This document shows, in pieces, positions 7,149 through 13,901 of a stretch of 23,148 bases of DNA. Origin of the DNA: Bacteroidales bacterium UBA3684 (lineage in GTDB: Bacteria; Bacteroidota; Bacteroidia; Bacteroidales; P3); NCBI GenBank assembly GCA_002372855.1, contig DFIZ01000038.1, positions 5,584 through 28,731 of the forward strand, written 5' to 3'. Under the pieces are notes generated by a model. It worked only from the letters and a program-made list of their open reading frames with translations, did not search any database and was not told the origin of the DNA. Each line of letters begins with the position of its first letter. Positions within the stretch are counted from its first letter, which is position 1. The position numbers were made by a program, and so were the translations under genes.

Positions 7149-7271
7149 ATGAGAGAACTTGAATTAGGTTCCAGCATGGGTTGTTCGTACAACAAAAAGG
7201 GTGTAAAGTGCTGCAAAACCCTCAAACAAGGTTCCAGCGCACCTAAATGCATTCTGCCTCGCAGAGCGTAA
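7149..7271 (+). CDS. Cysteine-rich 40-residue peptide, probable RiPP precursor
   Basis: The ORF runs ATG 7149 to TAA 7271. It begins MRELELGSSMGCS and ends GSSAPKCILPRRA. Cysteines are at 12, 21, 22 and 34, with a basic Gly/Lys-rich centre and two GSS triplets (residues 7-9 and 28-30). It lies 18 nt after the radical SAM/SPASM gene and just before a strong terminator, so it is the last gene of that transcript. Small Cys-rich peptides next to SPASM enzymes are typical substrates of thioether-forming maturases (sactipeptides, ranthipeptides). The leader would be very short, at most about 11 residues before the first Cys, with no GG cleavage site and no signal peptide. I know no named family with this pattern. 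The assignment as substrate is inferred from position. Confidence 0.7.
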   Translation: MRELELGSSMGCSYNKKGVKCCKTLKQGSSAPKCILPRRA

Positions 7272-7288
7272 CGCTATACGAGACGTTT

Positions 7289-7319
7289 AGGAGGCTGCTC
7301 CAACAGGCAGCCTCCTTTT
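7289..7319 (+). terminator. Terminator after the peptide gene
   Basis: AGGAGGCTGC (7289-7298) pairs perfectly with GCAGCCTCCT (7307-7316), with an 8-nt loop, then TTT and an A-rich tract. The T-run is short. Only 38 nt separate it from the next start codon and I see no TAnnTTTG box there, so it may act as a partial terminator or attenuator for the next operon. Confidence 0.8.
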
Positions 7320-7357
7320 AAAATCAAAAACAATCAAACATCAAAATACACAGAAAA

Positions 7358-7972
7358 ATGAAAAAGATACTGCAAGAAGTAATCGACAAGGCCTATTCGA
7401 AGTGGCAACAGGGCATCGTGGCGGACGAAATCCCCACCACCAACGAGCGCACCATACAGGTCTACCTCGCCTACTACATCCTGCAACAGGGAAAGCCGCA
7501 GGAAGAGAACGGCGAGTATAAGCTCACGGTGCTGCTCGAAGAGAACATGGGAGAAATACACACCTGCAAGACCAATGGCATCGGTCGTTGCGACATTGTG
7601 GTGGAACTCGCCAGCAAAGGCAAGTCGGTACGTGCCGCCATCGAGATGAAACGTCCCGAGACAAAGGCCAATGCCATGAATGCCGCCACGACGGATGCCC
7701 GTTTTGCAGTATTGGCCGACATTGAGAATCTGGAACATTACGACGCCGACCTCAAATACGAGATTGCATATACCGATTATCATATTTTCCCGCACTCGAG
7801 AGAGGACATCAAATACAATATCAGCGATAGGAAAAGCACGGTGAAGCACTACGAATACAAGAAGAAAGCCAAGACGGATATAATCGACCTAAAGGGCAAA
7901 TATACATTCAGCTGGGACGACCTGCCACACGACAAGCCCGAACACTATTTCCTGAAACTAAGATTGAAATAA
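7358..7972 (+). CDS. PD-(D/E)XK-like nuclease-fold protein
   Basis: Predicted 204-residue soluble protein. The order helix (RTIQVYLAYYILQQ, about residues 31-44, with E30 before it), strand, GRCDIVVEL (D79), and AAIEMKRP (E96-x-K98) fits the catalytic core of PD-(D/E)XK nucleases such as the N-terminal domain of type I restriction HsdR. There is no helicase or methylase gene nearby, and the protein is too small to be HsdR. The C-terminal third has strands with many Lys/Tyr (HYEYKKKAKTDIIDL, then YTFSWDDLP). It is the first gene of a four-gene unit: the next ORF begins 3 nt after its stop. The conserved acid/lysine set suggests an active nuclease, but a non-catalytic member of the fold is possible. 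Confidence 0.65.
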   Translation: MKKILQEVIDKAYSKWQQGIVADEIPTTNERTIQVYLAYYILQQGKPQEENGEYKLTVLLEENMGEIHTCKTNGIGRCDIVVELASKGKSVRAAIEMKRPETKANAMNAATTDARFAVLADIENLEHYDADLKYEIAYTDYHIFPHSREDIKYNISDRKSTVKHYEYKKKAKTDIIDLKGKYTFSWDDLPHDKPEHYFLKLRLK

Positions 7973-7975
7973 ACG

Positions 7976-8269
7976 ATGGCAATATTCCTTTGGCTATTCC
8001 AATTCATCAGCCCGATAACATTTATCCTCGGAGGCTTGTATTTGCTCGAAGACCCAGAGCCGTTGGCGCTCATACTTGGCGGCATTTCCGCTGTGCTCGG
8101 CCTTGTGGTGGGCATAGTCGGCTGGGGTGATACTGTGCCTCCGCGTTGGTTCTGGATTAAGAGCAGCATGGACCTTGCCGGCAGCCGCTTTATGACGGCC
8201 ATCGGATACGCCATCCAGTTCTTCTTCATCCCCGCCGCCGTCATTGGCATAATTGGATACTTCGGTTAG
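7976..8269 (+). CDS. Small membrane protein, three predicted helices
   Basis: Predicted 97-residue integral membrane protein. Hydrophobic segments are at about residues 3-24 (IFLWLFQFISPITFILGGLYLL), 30-50 (LALILGGISAVLGLVVGIVGW) and 72-96 (FMTAIGYAIQFFFIPAAVIG and on). A short loop PPRWFWIKSSMDLAGSR lies between the last two. No family is recognised. It lies 3 nt after the nuclease-like gene and 14 nt before the 11-mer repeat gene, so co-translation is likely. It could anchor the complex or act as a membrane effector or its regulator. Confidence 0.6.
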   Translation: MAIFLWLFQFISPITFILGGLYLLEDPEPLALILGGISAVLGLVVGIVGWGDTVPPRWFWIKSSMDLAGSRFMTAIGYAIQFFFIPAAVIGIIGYFG

Positions 8270-8283
8270 AAAAAAATAAAAAT

Positions 8284-9675
8284 ATGGCTCTCATTAACAT
8301 CAACAAACTGAAAGAAAGCGCAGGCAAAGCCCTCAAAGATGCCTCAGATTGGACTTCTAAGGCTGCCAAAGAGGCTGCGGAGTGGACTTCGCAGACAGCC
8401 AAAGATGCCTCTGAATGGACCGAACAAGCGGCAAAGGATGCCTCTGAATGGAGTACGCAGGCAGCCAAAGATGCCTCCGACTGGACTTCAAAAGCCGCCA
8501 AGGATGCGTCCGATTGGACTTCTCAGGCAGTAAAAAATGCGTCCGATTGGTCGCAGCAAGCATTCTTCGATGCCACTGATTGGACAAAGCAGGCCGTAGT
8601 TGATGTGAAAGAAACCGCGACTCTGCTGGCCACCGATGAAGAGACGCAGAGAAAAGTGCTCAGTGCCACGATAGACGCTGCACAAAAAACAGGCAAAATC
8701 ACCGTCAAAGGTCTGAAAGTCGTTTCAGGCGTGCAAGCCGTACAAGACCGCAAGAAATCTATTACCAACAAGGAGGAAGCCGACCAGTTGAAGGCAGAGA
8801 TTGAAGCCACAAACGAAGCTCTGCGCGACGACCTGAACGAGACACTGGATGTATTCGGGAAGCAACGCCTCAGGGCATTGAAGCGCACCATTGGCACATT
8901 TCTGAGATATTTGGAGCGCATGAACCAGCGCTCCAAAACGAAAGAATACGACTTCTTGTGCGAGATTGACATCAAGCAGGAGAATCTCAAAGAGATGAAG
9001 CATATAGACATGCAGGCATCCCAAGCCGCCAAAGTATTGGCCGTAGGTGGCGGATTCGCTGCCGTCGGACTTATCGGCACACCTGCAGCGGTAACAGCGG
9101 CGGTCACGGCCGTAGGTGCTGCCAGCACGGGCACCGCCATCAGCGCGCTCTCCGGTGCCGCAGCCTCCAACGCCGTGTTAGCCTGGCTCGGTGGTGGAGC
9201 AATAGCGGCAGGAGGAGGTGGAATGGCGGCAGGGGCGGCGGTAATGGCCACCATAACAGCCACCGCAACAGCTGGCCTTGCCATCGTAGCCGTCGGAACA
9301 CTGGCATCGGCATTCTATGCCAGAAAGAACACAGAGAGTGAACAATATCTATCCGACATCAAGAAATGGGCTGCCGAGACAGAGCAAAGCTGGGTGGCCC
9401 TGAACGCCATAAAAGCCCGCGTACTCGAGATGCAGAACCTAACCGAGGAACTCGAAACACGCGCCATCATGCTACTTGGACGAATGGAGCCATTCGTCGA
9501 TTGCTTTGACCCACAGAACAAGCAGATGCTGGAGACATTCCAACAAACCGCTATCGCAGTAAAATCGATGAGCGAACTGGCGCAGACGCCCATACTCGAC
9601 GAGGCGGGGAACATCAACCAAGCCGCCAACATCGTTATATCAAAAACCGAGAAAGTGCTTAATAAAAGTTTATGA
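8284..9675 (+). CDS. 11-residue Trp-repeat protein with a Gly/Ala-rich hydrophobic block
   Basis: Predicted 463-residue protein with three parts. Residues 15-102 are eight 11-residue repeats of the form K/Q-A-A-K-D-A-S-D/E-W-T-S, with Trp exactly every 11 residues (23, 34, 45, 56, 67, 78, 89, 100). This is an amphipathic or right-handed coiled-coil pattern, as in LEA or synuclein-type repeats. Residues about 110-245 are charged helices. Residues about 246-350 are a Gly/Ala-rich hydrophobic block (TGTAISALSGAAASNAVLAW, then GGGAIAAGGGGMAAGAAV) that could hold two or three membrane helices with glycine zippers; a similar 'STGTAI-x2-LSGAAA-x-NA-x-LA' block recurs in uncharacterised bacterial proteins. 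The last 110 residues are coiled coil. The stop overlaps the next start (ATGA). A pore-forming or membrane-remodelling role is inference only. Confidence 0.65.
   Translation: MALININKLKESAGKALKDASDWTSKAAKEAAEWTSQTAKDASEWTEQAAKDASEWSTQAAKDASDWTSKAAKDASDWTSQAVKNASDWSQQAFFDATDWTKQAVVDVKETATLLATDEETQRKVLSATIDAAQKTGKITVKGLKVVSGVQAVQDRKKSITNKEEADQLKAEIEATNEALRDDLNETLDVFGKQRLRALKRTIGTFLRYLERMNQRSKTKEYDFLCEIDIKQENLKEMKHIDMQASQAAKVLAVGGGFAAVGLIGTPAAVTAAVTAVGAASTGTAISALSGAAASNAVLAWLGGGAIAAGGGGMAAGAAVMATITATATAGLAIVAVGTLASAFYARKNTESEQYLSDIKKWAAETEQSWVALNAIKARVLEMQNLTEELETRAIMLLGRMEPFVDCFDPQNKQMLETFQQTAIAVKSMSELAQTPILDEAGNINQAANIVISKTEKVLNKSL
8326..8589 (+). repeat. Eight 33-bp coding repeats (11-residue units)
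   Basis: Each 33-bp unit encodes one 11-residue repeat ending in D/E-W-T/S-x. Units differ from one another, with GACTGG, GATTGG and GAATGG all used for the Asp/Glu-Trp pair, so they are diverged and kept by selection on the protein rather than being recent copies. A partial ninth unit follows (QAVVDVKET). Confidence 0.85.
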
Positions 9676-10481
9676 AAATCGACATCAAGAAAATAGCAAA
9701 AACCGGTGCAGATTTGTGGAACAAATACGGTGACACCGTAACTGATGTAGCCAGTAAGGTGAAACGACAAATCGAAGAGTCGAAAGAGCGCAAAGAAAAC
9801 GGAGAAGAGCCCAAATCGGCCATCGATACAGGCAAAGAAATTCTGGGGTTGTATGGCAACACCCTAATCGACACCATCAACTCGGCCACGGATGGAAAAT
9901 ACGACAAAACACTGGGGATGGTATCGCAAGTGGTAGACAAAGTCAACCCGATGGAGGAGACAGATTACGACATACCGGCAGACGAATACGAAACCGTCGA
10001 GGCGGAAGAAATTCCCACCGAAAACGACGAAGAGGAAGACACCTTCTTTGAAGACAATACCTCGAAGCTTACTGGAGTCATTAAGGACGCTGCCGGCAGT
10101 GGATTCCAAGACCCCGAGGCCGTTGTGAACGCAATAACAGCCCTCGGCGAAGTGGCGAACGACACCATCAAGTATGTAGCCGACCAAGAAACCAAGCAAG
10201 AAGAGATAAGGGCGAAACGCGACGTGGCCATTGCCGAAATTAACGCCACCACTGAGTGCATCAAAGCGTATCTGGAAAAGACCTTCGACGAACGCAGCGC
10301 CATCTTCAACAAACAGTTCGAAGCTGTCGATGAGGCATTGCGTACCGGCAATACCGAGATGTTGGCTCTGAGCCTACAAAGCATCAATGCGTTAGCTGCG
10401 CAAAGCCCATTCAAAAGCCTGGCTGACATAGGCCAAGTAAAGCAGGCGCTAACAGCTGGCGACACAGAATGGGATATATAA
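9672..10481 (+). CDS. Acidic coiled-coil protein, last gene of the four-gene operon
   Basis: Predicted 269-residue soluble protein. The N-terminal part is helical and basic (MKIDIKKIAKTGADLWNKYG), the middle (about residues 96-130) is very acidic (EYETVEAEEIPTENDEEEDT), and the C-terminal part (about 140-260) is a long helical domain (AITALGEVANDTIKYVADQE, then RAKRDVAIAEINATTECIKAYLE-like helix, then FDERSAIFNKQFEAVDEALR, then LSLQSINALAAQSPFKSLAD). The C-terminal helices resemble a widespread uncharacterised family in which a 'R-D-V-A-I-x-x-I' helix is followed by F-x-E-R and NPL/SPF-x-D-L motifs; that likeness is from memory. Its ATG overlaps the stop of the previous gene by 4 nt, so the two proteins are probably made together and may bind each other. 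The end is followed by a strong terminator. Confidence 0.6.
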   Translation: MKIDIKKIAKTGADLWNKYGDTVTDVASKVKRQIEESKERKENGEEPKSAIDTGKEILGLYGNTLIDTINSATDGKYDKTLGMVSQVVDKVNPMEETDYDIPADEYETVEAEEIPTENDEEEDTFFEDNTSKLTGVIKDAAGSGFQDPEAVVNAITALGEVANDTIKYVADQETKQEEIRAKRDVAIAEINATTECIKAYLEKTFDERSAIFNKQFEAVDEALRTGNTEMLALSLQSINALAAQSPFKSLADIGQVKQALTAGDTEWDI

Positions 10482-10542
10482 TTTCAAACTCATAGAACAG
10501 ACCGTTAAACATCCATCGCAGGATAAGAAAATTTCTTCACAC

Positions 10543-10586
10543 AACCGCTGCCAGGCGCGACACCGCCAGGCAGCGGTTTGTTATTT
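10543..10586 (+). terminator. Rho-independent terminator of the four-gene operon
   Basis: AACCGCTGCC (10543-10552) pairs with GGCAGCGGTT (10569-10578); an inner GGCG/CGCC pair (10554-10557, 10564-10567) extends the stem across one A-A mismatch. A T-rich tail follows (10577-10586). Confidence 0.9.
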
Positions 10587-10605
10587 CCCAGTAGACACAA
10601 AATAA

Positions 10606-10637
10606 TTTTGCCAGTTTGAATAGTTTTATTACTTTTG
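10606..10637 (+). promoter_or_regulatory. Candidate upstream promoter of the helicase gene
   Basis: TTTTG (10606-10610) lies 19 nt before TACTTTTG (10630-10637), a perfect TAnnTTTG box. The 35 bp from 10604 align without gaps to the promoter at 1921, at about 27 matching positions. Confidence 0.55.
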
Positions 10638-10710
10638 CAATTATTATAAAAGTAATAATTATAATTTCAATAATTTTCACTCTCACCCTCTTCGTTTTCA
10701 AAAAAAGTCG

Positions 10711-10752
10711 TATCTTTGCATTGCGGATTTTACGTAACGGTATTTACGTAAC
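10711..10752 (+). promoter_or_regulatory. Proximal -7 box followed by two palindromic operator-like boxes
   Basis: A perfect -7 box TATCTTTG (10711-10718) is followed by two identical TTTACGTAAC boxes (10729-10738 and 10743-10752) with a 14-bp period. Each contains the palindrome TTACGTAA. They lie at about +5 and +19 in the 5' leader, a position suited to a repressor. Confidence 0.55.
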
Positions 10753-10782
10753 ACACGAGTTGTCGTTAAAATATAGAACAAT

Positions 10783-13668
10783 ATGGAACGAACCTTCGAC
10801 CCGTGGCAGCAGGAGGCCATCGCCATCAGCGGCGGCCGACATCTGGTGCTGGCGCCTCCGGGCTGCGGCAAGACCGACATACTGACCGAGCGCGTGGTGC
10901 ATGCCCACAACTGCGGCGTGGACTACGCCGACATGCTGTGCCTCACCTTCACCAACCGCGCCGCCAAGGGTATGGCCCAGCGCATCGCCGACCGCACCGG
11001 CAACCCCGTGCCCGGCGACCTCTTCGTGGGCAATATCCACCGTTTCTGCTCGCAGCTGCTTTTCAACAACGGCGTGGTGAACCACAACAGCGCTATCATC
11101 GACGAGGGCGACGTGGAGAACATCATCCAGGAGGAGCTCTGCAAACGCCTCAACATCACCAGCCGCACCACCGAGCTGATGCGCTTCCAGCACGGCCTGC
11201 AGCAGATGGTCCTCGGCATGCGCGGCGAGCTGGTGCTGCACAACGAACTCTTCCATGCCGGAGCCGTGGCCAAGCTCTGCGACGTGCTCCAGATGCCCTT
11301 CGACGAGGAGCACATAGCCCAAATCTACTGCGGCATCGAGGACCTCATGCAGCGCTACCCTTCCCTCGCCGAGCAACCCGCCGCCAACATGATGCTCCTG
11401 GCCCGGGCCTACGAGCGCTACAAAGCCGACAACGACCTGCTGGACTACGACGACCTGCTGGTGCTGGCGTACCAGTACTTGAGCGAGCAGGCCTCACCCC
11501 TGCCCTTCTCCCAGGGCGAGGGGAGGCTGACGCAGAACGGGGCAGGCAACTTCCCTCTCCTCGGGAGAGAGGCCGGGGTGAGGCCCTACCGCTGGATCGA
11601 GGTGGACGAGGTGCAGGACCTCAACCCGCTGCAGTTCGCCCTGGTCGACCTCTTCGCCGCGCCCGATGCCACCATCGTCTATCTCGGCGACGAGCAGCAG
11701 GCCATCTTCTCCTTCATCGGCGCCAAGCTGGAGACCCTCGAGAACCTCAAGCGCCGCTGCGGCACGAACATCCACCACCTCCACACCAACTACCGCTCGC
11801 CGCGCTACCTCCTCGACCTGCAGAACGACTTCGCCGTGGCAAACCTCGGCATCGGCCGCAATATGTTGCCCACCACCGACCTCAACCCTTCCCACGCCCC
11901 CGAGGACCTCTGTCTGCTCAACGTCGGCGACGCCCAGATGGAGAGCTACTACGCCGCCCGCTTCGCCAAACGCTACGGCGAAATGGACGACTGCCGGCAA
12001 GATGCCAGCGCTCCAAAGAACGGCCAAACGAGCGATTGCCGGCAAGATGCCGGCGCTCCAAGCCGCGTGGCCATCCTCGTCAGCACCAACCGCGAGGCCG
12101 ACGACATTGGCGAGGTGATGAGCGGCATGGGCATCAGCCACTTCAAAATCAGCGGCACCGACCTCTTCTCGCTGCCCGCCATGAGGATTATCCTCTCCCA
12201 CATCAGCGTCCTCACCGACGAGATGGTCTTCATCGCCTGGGCCCGCCTGCTGTGGGGTCTCAAGGTCATGCCCACCTACACCGCCGCCCGCAACTTCATG
12301 CGCGACATGCGGCGCGTGGCCCTCCTGCCCACCGACTTCCTGCTCTACCCCGACAGCAGCTACCTCCAGGAGTTTGTCCGCGCCTACGACACCGAGGAAC
12401 TCGTCATCTACGACACCGAGACCACCGGCCTCGACCCCTACACCGACGACATCATCCAGATTGCCGCCGTCAAGGTCCGCAACGGCAAGGTGACCGGCAA
12501 GCCTTTCAACATCATCCTTGAGACCGACAAGGAGCTGCCCGAGACCGTCGGCGGCCATCCCAACCCCATGCTGGAGGTCTACCGCAACAGCCGCCGCCAC
12601 TCCCGCGCCGAGGGACTGCGCCTCTTCATGGACTACTGCCAGGGGCACACCCTCGTGGGCCACAACGTGGGCTACGACTACCAGATCCTCCTCCACAACC
12701 TGCGCCGCAGCTGCCCCGAACTGGACCTCGAACGGCTCTGCCCGCGCTATTTCGACACCCTGAAGTACATCCGCCTCGTGCGGCCCCGCCTGCGGCAGTA
12801 CAAGCTGGGCCACCTCCTCGAGGTGCTGCACCTCGAAGGGCAGAACAGCCACCAGGCCGACGACGACATCCTCGCCACCCTCTCGCTCCTCAACTTCTGC
12901 CACCTCAACGCCACACAGATGCTCGCCGACCAGCGCCACTTCATCGCCGACCACCAGAAGCAGGTCGACAAGTTCCACGCCAAGTACGCCGACATCTACC
13001 GCCACGGAATCATGAGCGGAGAACGGAGAACGGAGAGTGGAGAACGGAGAACGGAGAACGGAGAACACCATGACGCGACAGCCTGCTCTCCACTCTCCAC
13101 TCTCCACTCTCCACTCTCCACTCTCCACTCTCCACTCTCCGCTCTCCACTCGCACCACTCTCCACTCACAGACGAGCTGCAGTTCGTCTACACGCGCATG
13201 CTGGCCGGCGGCCTCATCGACCCCATCGACAAATGGCGCCACCTGCTGCACTTCCTCGACACCGACCTCATCCGCACCGACCTCTACCCCACCCTGCGCC
13301 AGCAGCTGGAACGCTACGCCACCGACCTCAACACCCTCAAGGAGGCCGACCTCTGCGGCACCTCGCTCGAGGAGCGCTACATCATCTCCACCGTCCACAA
13401 AGCCAAAGGGCTGGAGTTCGACACCGTCATCGTCTACCGCGCCATCGACGGCGTCTATCCCGGCACGCGCAGTTGGACCGAAAAACAGATACAGGAAGAC
13501 GCCCGTCGCCTCTTCGTGGCCCTCTCGCGGTCGCGCAAACGGCTCTGCATCCTCTACGACGAATACTACGGCCGCAGCACCCACGCTCTCAGTCCCTTCC
13601 TGGAGAAGGTCAAGAAACATTTCACCCTATACCGCCGCGGCAGCGACGGCAAAATTCGCCAGGTATAA
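10783..13668 (+). CDS. UvrD/Rep-type helicase with embedded DEDD 3'-5' exonuclease
   Basis: Predicted 961-residue superfamily 1A helicase for DNA unwinding. Visible motifs: Walker A PPGCGKT (25-31), LTFTNRAAKGM, DEVQD (275-279, motif II), YLGDEQQAIFSFIG (motif III), NYRSP (motif IV), TVHKAKGLEFD (870-880, motif V) and FVALSRSRKRL (motif VI, about 911-921). Between motifs IV and V lies a DnaQ-like exonuclease (about 540-710) with YDTETTGLD (D544, E546), HNVGYD (627-632) and HQADDD (690-695). Both active sites look intact. The fusion suggests combined unwinding and end trimming in repair. Three unrelated DNA repeats are read in frame: residues about 237-268, 404-427 and 745-796, each probably a surface loop. 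The distal TACTTTTG and proximal TATCTTTG boxes may both drive it. Confidence 0.88.
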   Translation: MERTFDPWQQEAIAISGGRHLVLAPPGCGKTDILTERVVHAHNCGVDYADMLCLTFTNRAAKGMAQRIADRTGNPVPGDLFVGNIHRFCSQLLFNNGVVNHNSAIIDEGDVENIIQEELCKRLNITSRTTELMRFQHGLQQMVLGMRGELVLHNELFHAGAVAKLCDVLQMPFDEEHIAQIYCGIEDLMQRYPSLAEQPAANMMLLARAYERYKADNDLLDYDDLLVLAYQYLSEQASPLPFSQGEGRLTQNGAGNFPLLGREAGVRPYRWIEVDEVQDLNPLQFALVDLFAAPDATIVYLGDEQQAIFSFIGAKLETLENLKRRCGTNIHHLHTNYRSPRYLLDLQNDFAVANLGIGRNMLPTTDLNPSHAPEDLCLLNVGDAQMESYYAARFAKRYGEMDDCRQDASAPKNGQTSDCRQDAGAPSRVAILVSTNREADDIGEVMSGMGISHFKISGTDLFSLPAMRIILSHISVLTDEMVFIAWARLLWGLKVMPTYTAARNFMRDMRRVALLPTDFLLYPDSSYLQEFVRAYDTEELVIYDTETTGLDPYTDDIIQIAAVKVRNGKVTGKPFNIILETDKELPETVGGHPNPMLEVYRNSRRHSRAEGLRLFMDYCQGHTLVGHNVGYDYQILLHNLRRSCPELDLERLCPRYFDTLKYIRLVRPRLRQYKLGHLLEVLHLEGQNSHQADDDILATLSLLNFCHLNATQMLADQRHFIADHQKQVDKFHAKYADIYRHGIMSGERRTESGERRTENGEHHDATACSPLSTLHSPLSTLHSPLSALHSHHSPLTDELQFVYTRMLAGGLIDPIDKWRHLLHFLDTDLIRTDLYPTLRQQLERYATDLNTLKEADLCGTSLEERYIISTVHKAKGLEFDTVIVYRAIDGVYPGTRSWTEKQIQEDARRLFVALSRSRKRLCILYDEYYGRSTHALSPFLEKVKKHFTLYRRGSDGKIRQV
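11490..11585 (+). mobile_element. 96-bp inverted-repeat element, copy 1 (inside helicase gene)
   Basis: Perfect 11-bp ends GGCCTCACCCC (11490-11500) and GGGGTGAGGCC (11575-11585). At 96 bp it adds exactly 32 codons and is read as A-SPLPFSQGEGRLTQNG-...-REAGVRP just before helicase motif II. A second copy of identical length lies at 14520-14615. MITE- or REP-like; it encodes no transposase. Confidence 0.8.
11992..12061 (+). repeat. Two direct 25-bp repeats inside the helicase gene
   Basis: TGCCGGCAAGATGCC (A/G) GCGCTCCAA occurs at 11992-12016 and 12037-12061, with one mismatch and a 45-bp period (15 codons). It is read as CRQDASAP and CRQDAGAP. On the opposite strand it reads WSAGILPA, a translated repeat seen in many bacterial genomes (from memory). 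Confidence 0.8.
13018..13167 (+). repeat. GGAGAAC / CTCTCCA inverted short-unit array inside the helicase gene
   Basis: The left arm (13018-13066) is tandem GGAGAACGGAGA-type units; the right arm (13085-13167) is tandem CTCTCCACTCTCCA units; about 18 unique bases lie between. It is read in frame as G-E-R-R-T-E repeats and then H-S-P-L-S-T-L repeats (residues about 746-795), right after the exonuclease domain. Confidence 0.85.
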
Positions 13669-13702
13669 CCCCCACCTGCTACGGATAAACAATTCCCCCT
13701 CT

Positions 13703-13868
13703 GTAGAGACGCAGCGTGCTGCGTCTCCCCACCGTCAAGAACCCCAACCGTAGAGACGGGGCATGCCCCGTCTCCCGGTAGACAAAAACATCCCCCGAGA
13801 CGCAGCACGCTGCGTCTCTACAGTAGACAAAAACCATCCCCGAGACGCAGCACGCTGCGTCTCGACAG
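13703..13868. repeat. Four 22-bp palindromes between convergent genes
   Basis: Perfect or near-perfect palindromes at 13706-13727, 13797-13818 and 13842-13863 have arms GAGACGCAGC / GCTGCGTCTC with a 2-bp centre (GT or AC). The one at 13753-13774 has arms GAGACGGGGCA / TGCCCCGTCTC. Copies are bordered by GTAGA or its complement. They lie between the helicase gene and the converging NAGPA-like gene and could form bidirectional terminator hairpins. Confidence 0.85.
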
Positions 13869-13901
13869 GCGCGAGATCGGTCAACATAAAGACACCTCTA
13901 C

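Larger units (their letters stand above)
10482..10782 (+). other. 301-bp intergenic region before the helicase gene
   Basis: It holds the operon terminator (10543-10586), two candidate promoters (10606-10637 and 10711-10718), a small inverted repeat (AATTATTA / TAATAATT near 10639-10660) in an AT-rich stretch, and two palindromic boxes (10729-10752). No gene is visible. Confidence 0.7.

Noticed and set aside
7358..7972. Full type I restriction subunit HsdR
   Set aside because: Only 204 residues, no helicase domain, and no HsdM or HsdS in the neighbourhood.
13018..13167. CRISPR-like array in the helicase gene
   Set aside because: Units are 7-14 bp with no unique spacers, and the arms are reverse complements; no cas genes are near.
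11494..13620. A 708-codon open frame on the minus strand opposite the helicase
   Set aside because: Its composition (Val/Glu/Gly/His runs) is the complement of the GC-rich helicase gene and shows no domain, while the plus strand has all helicase motifs.
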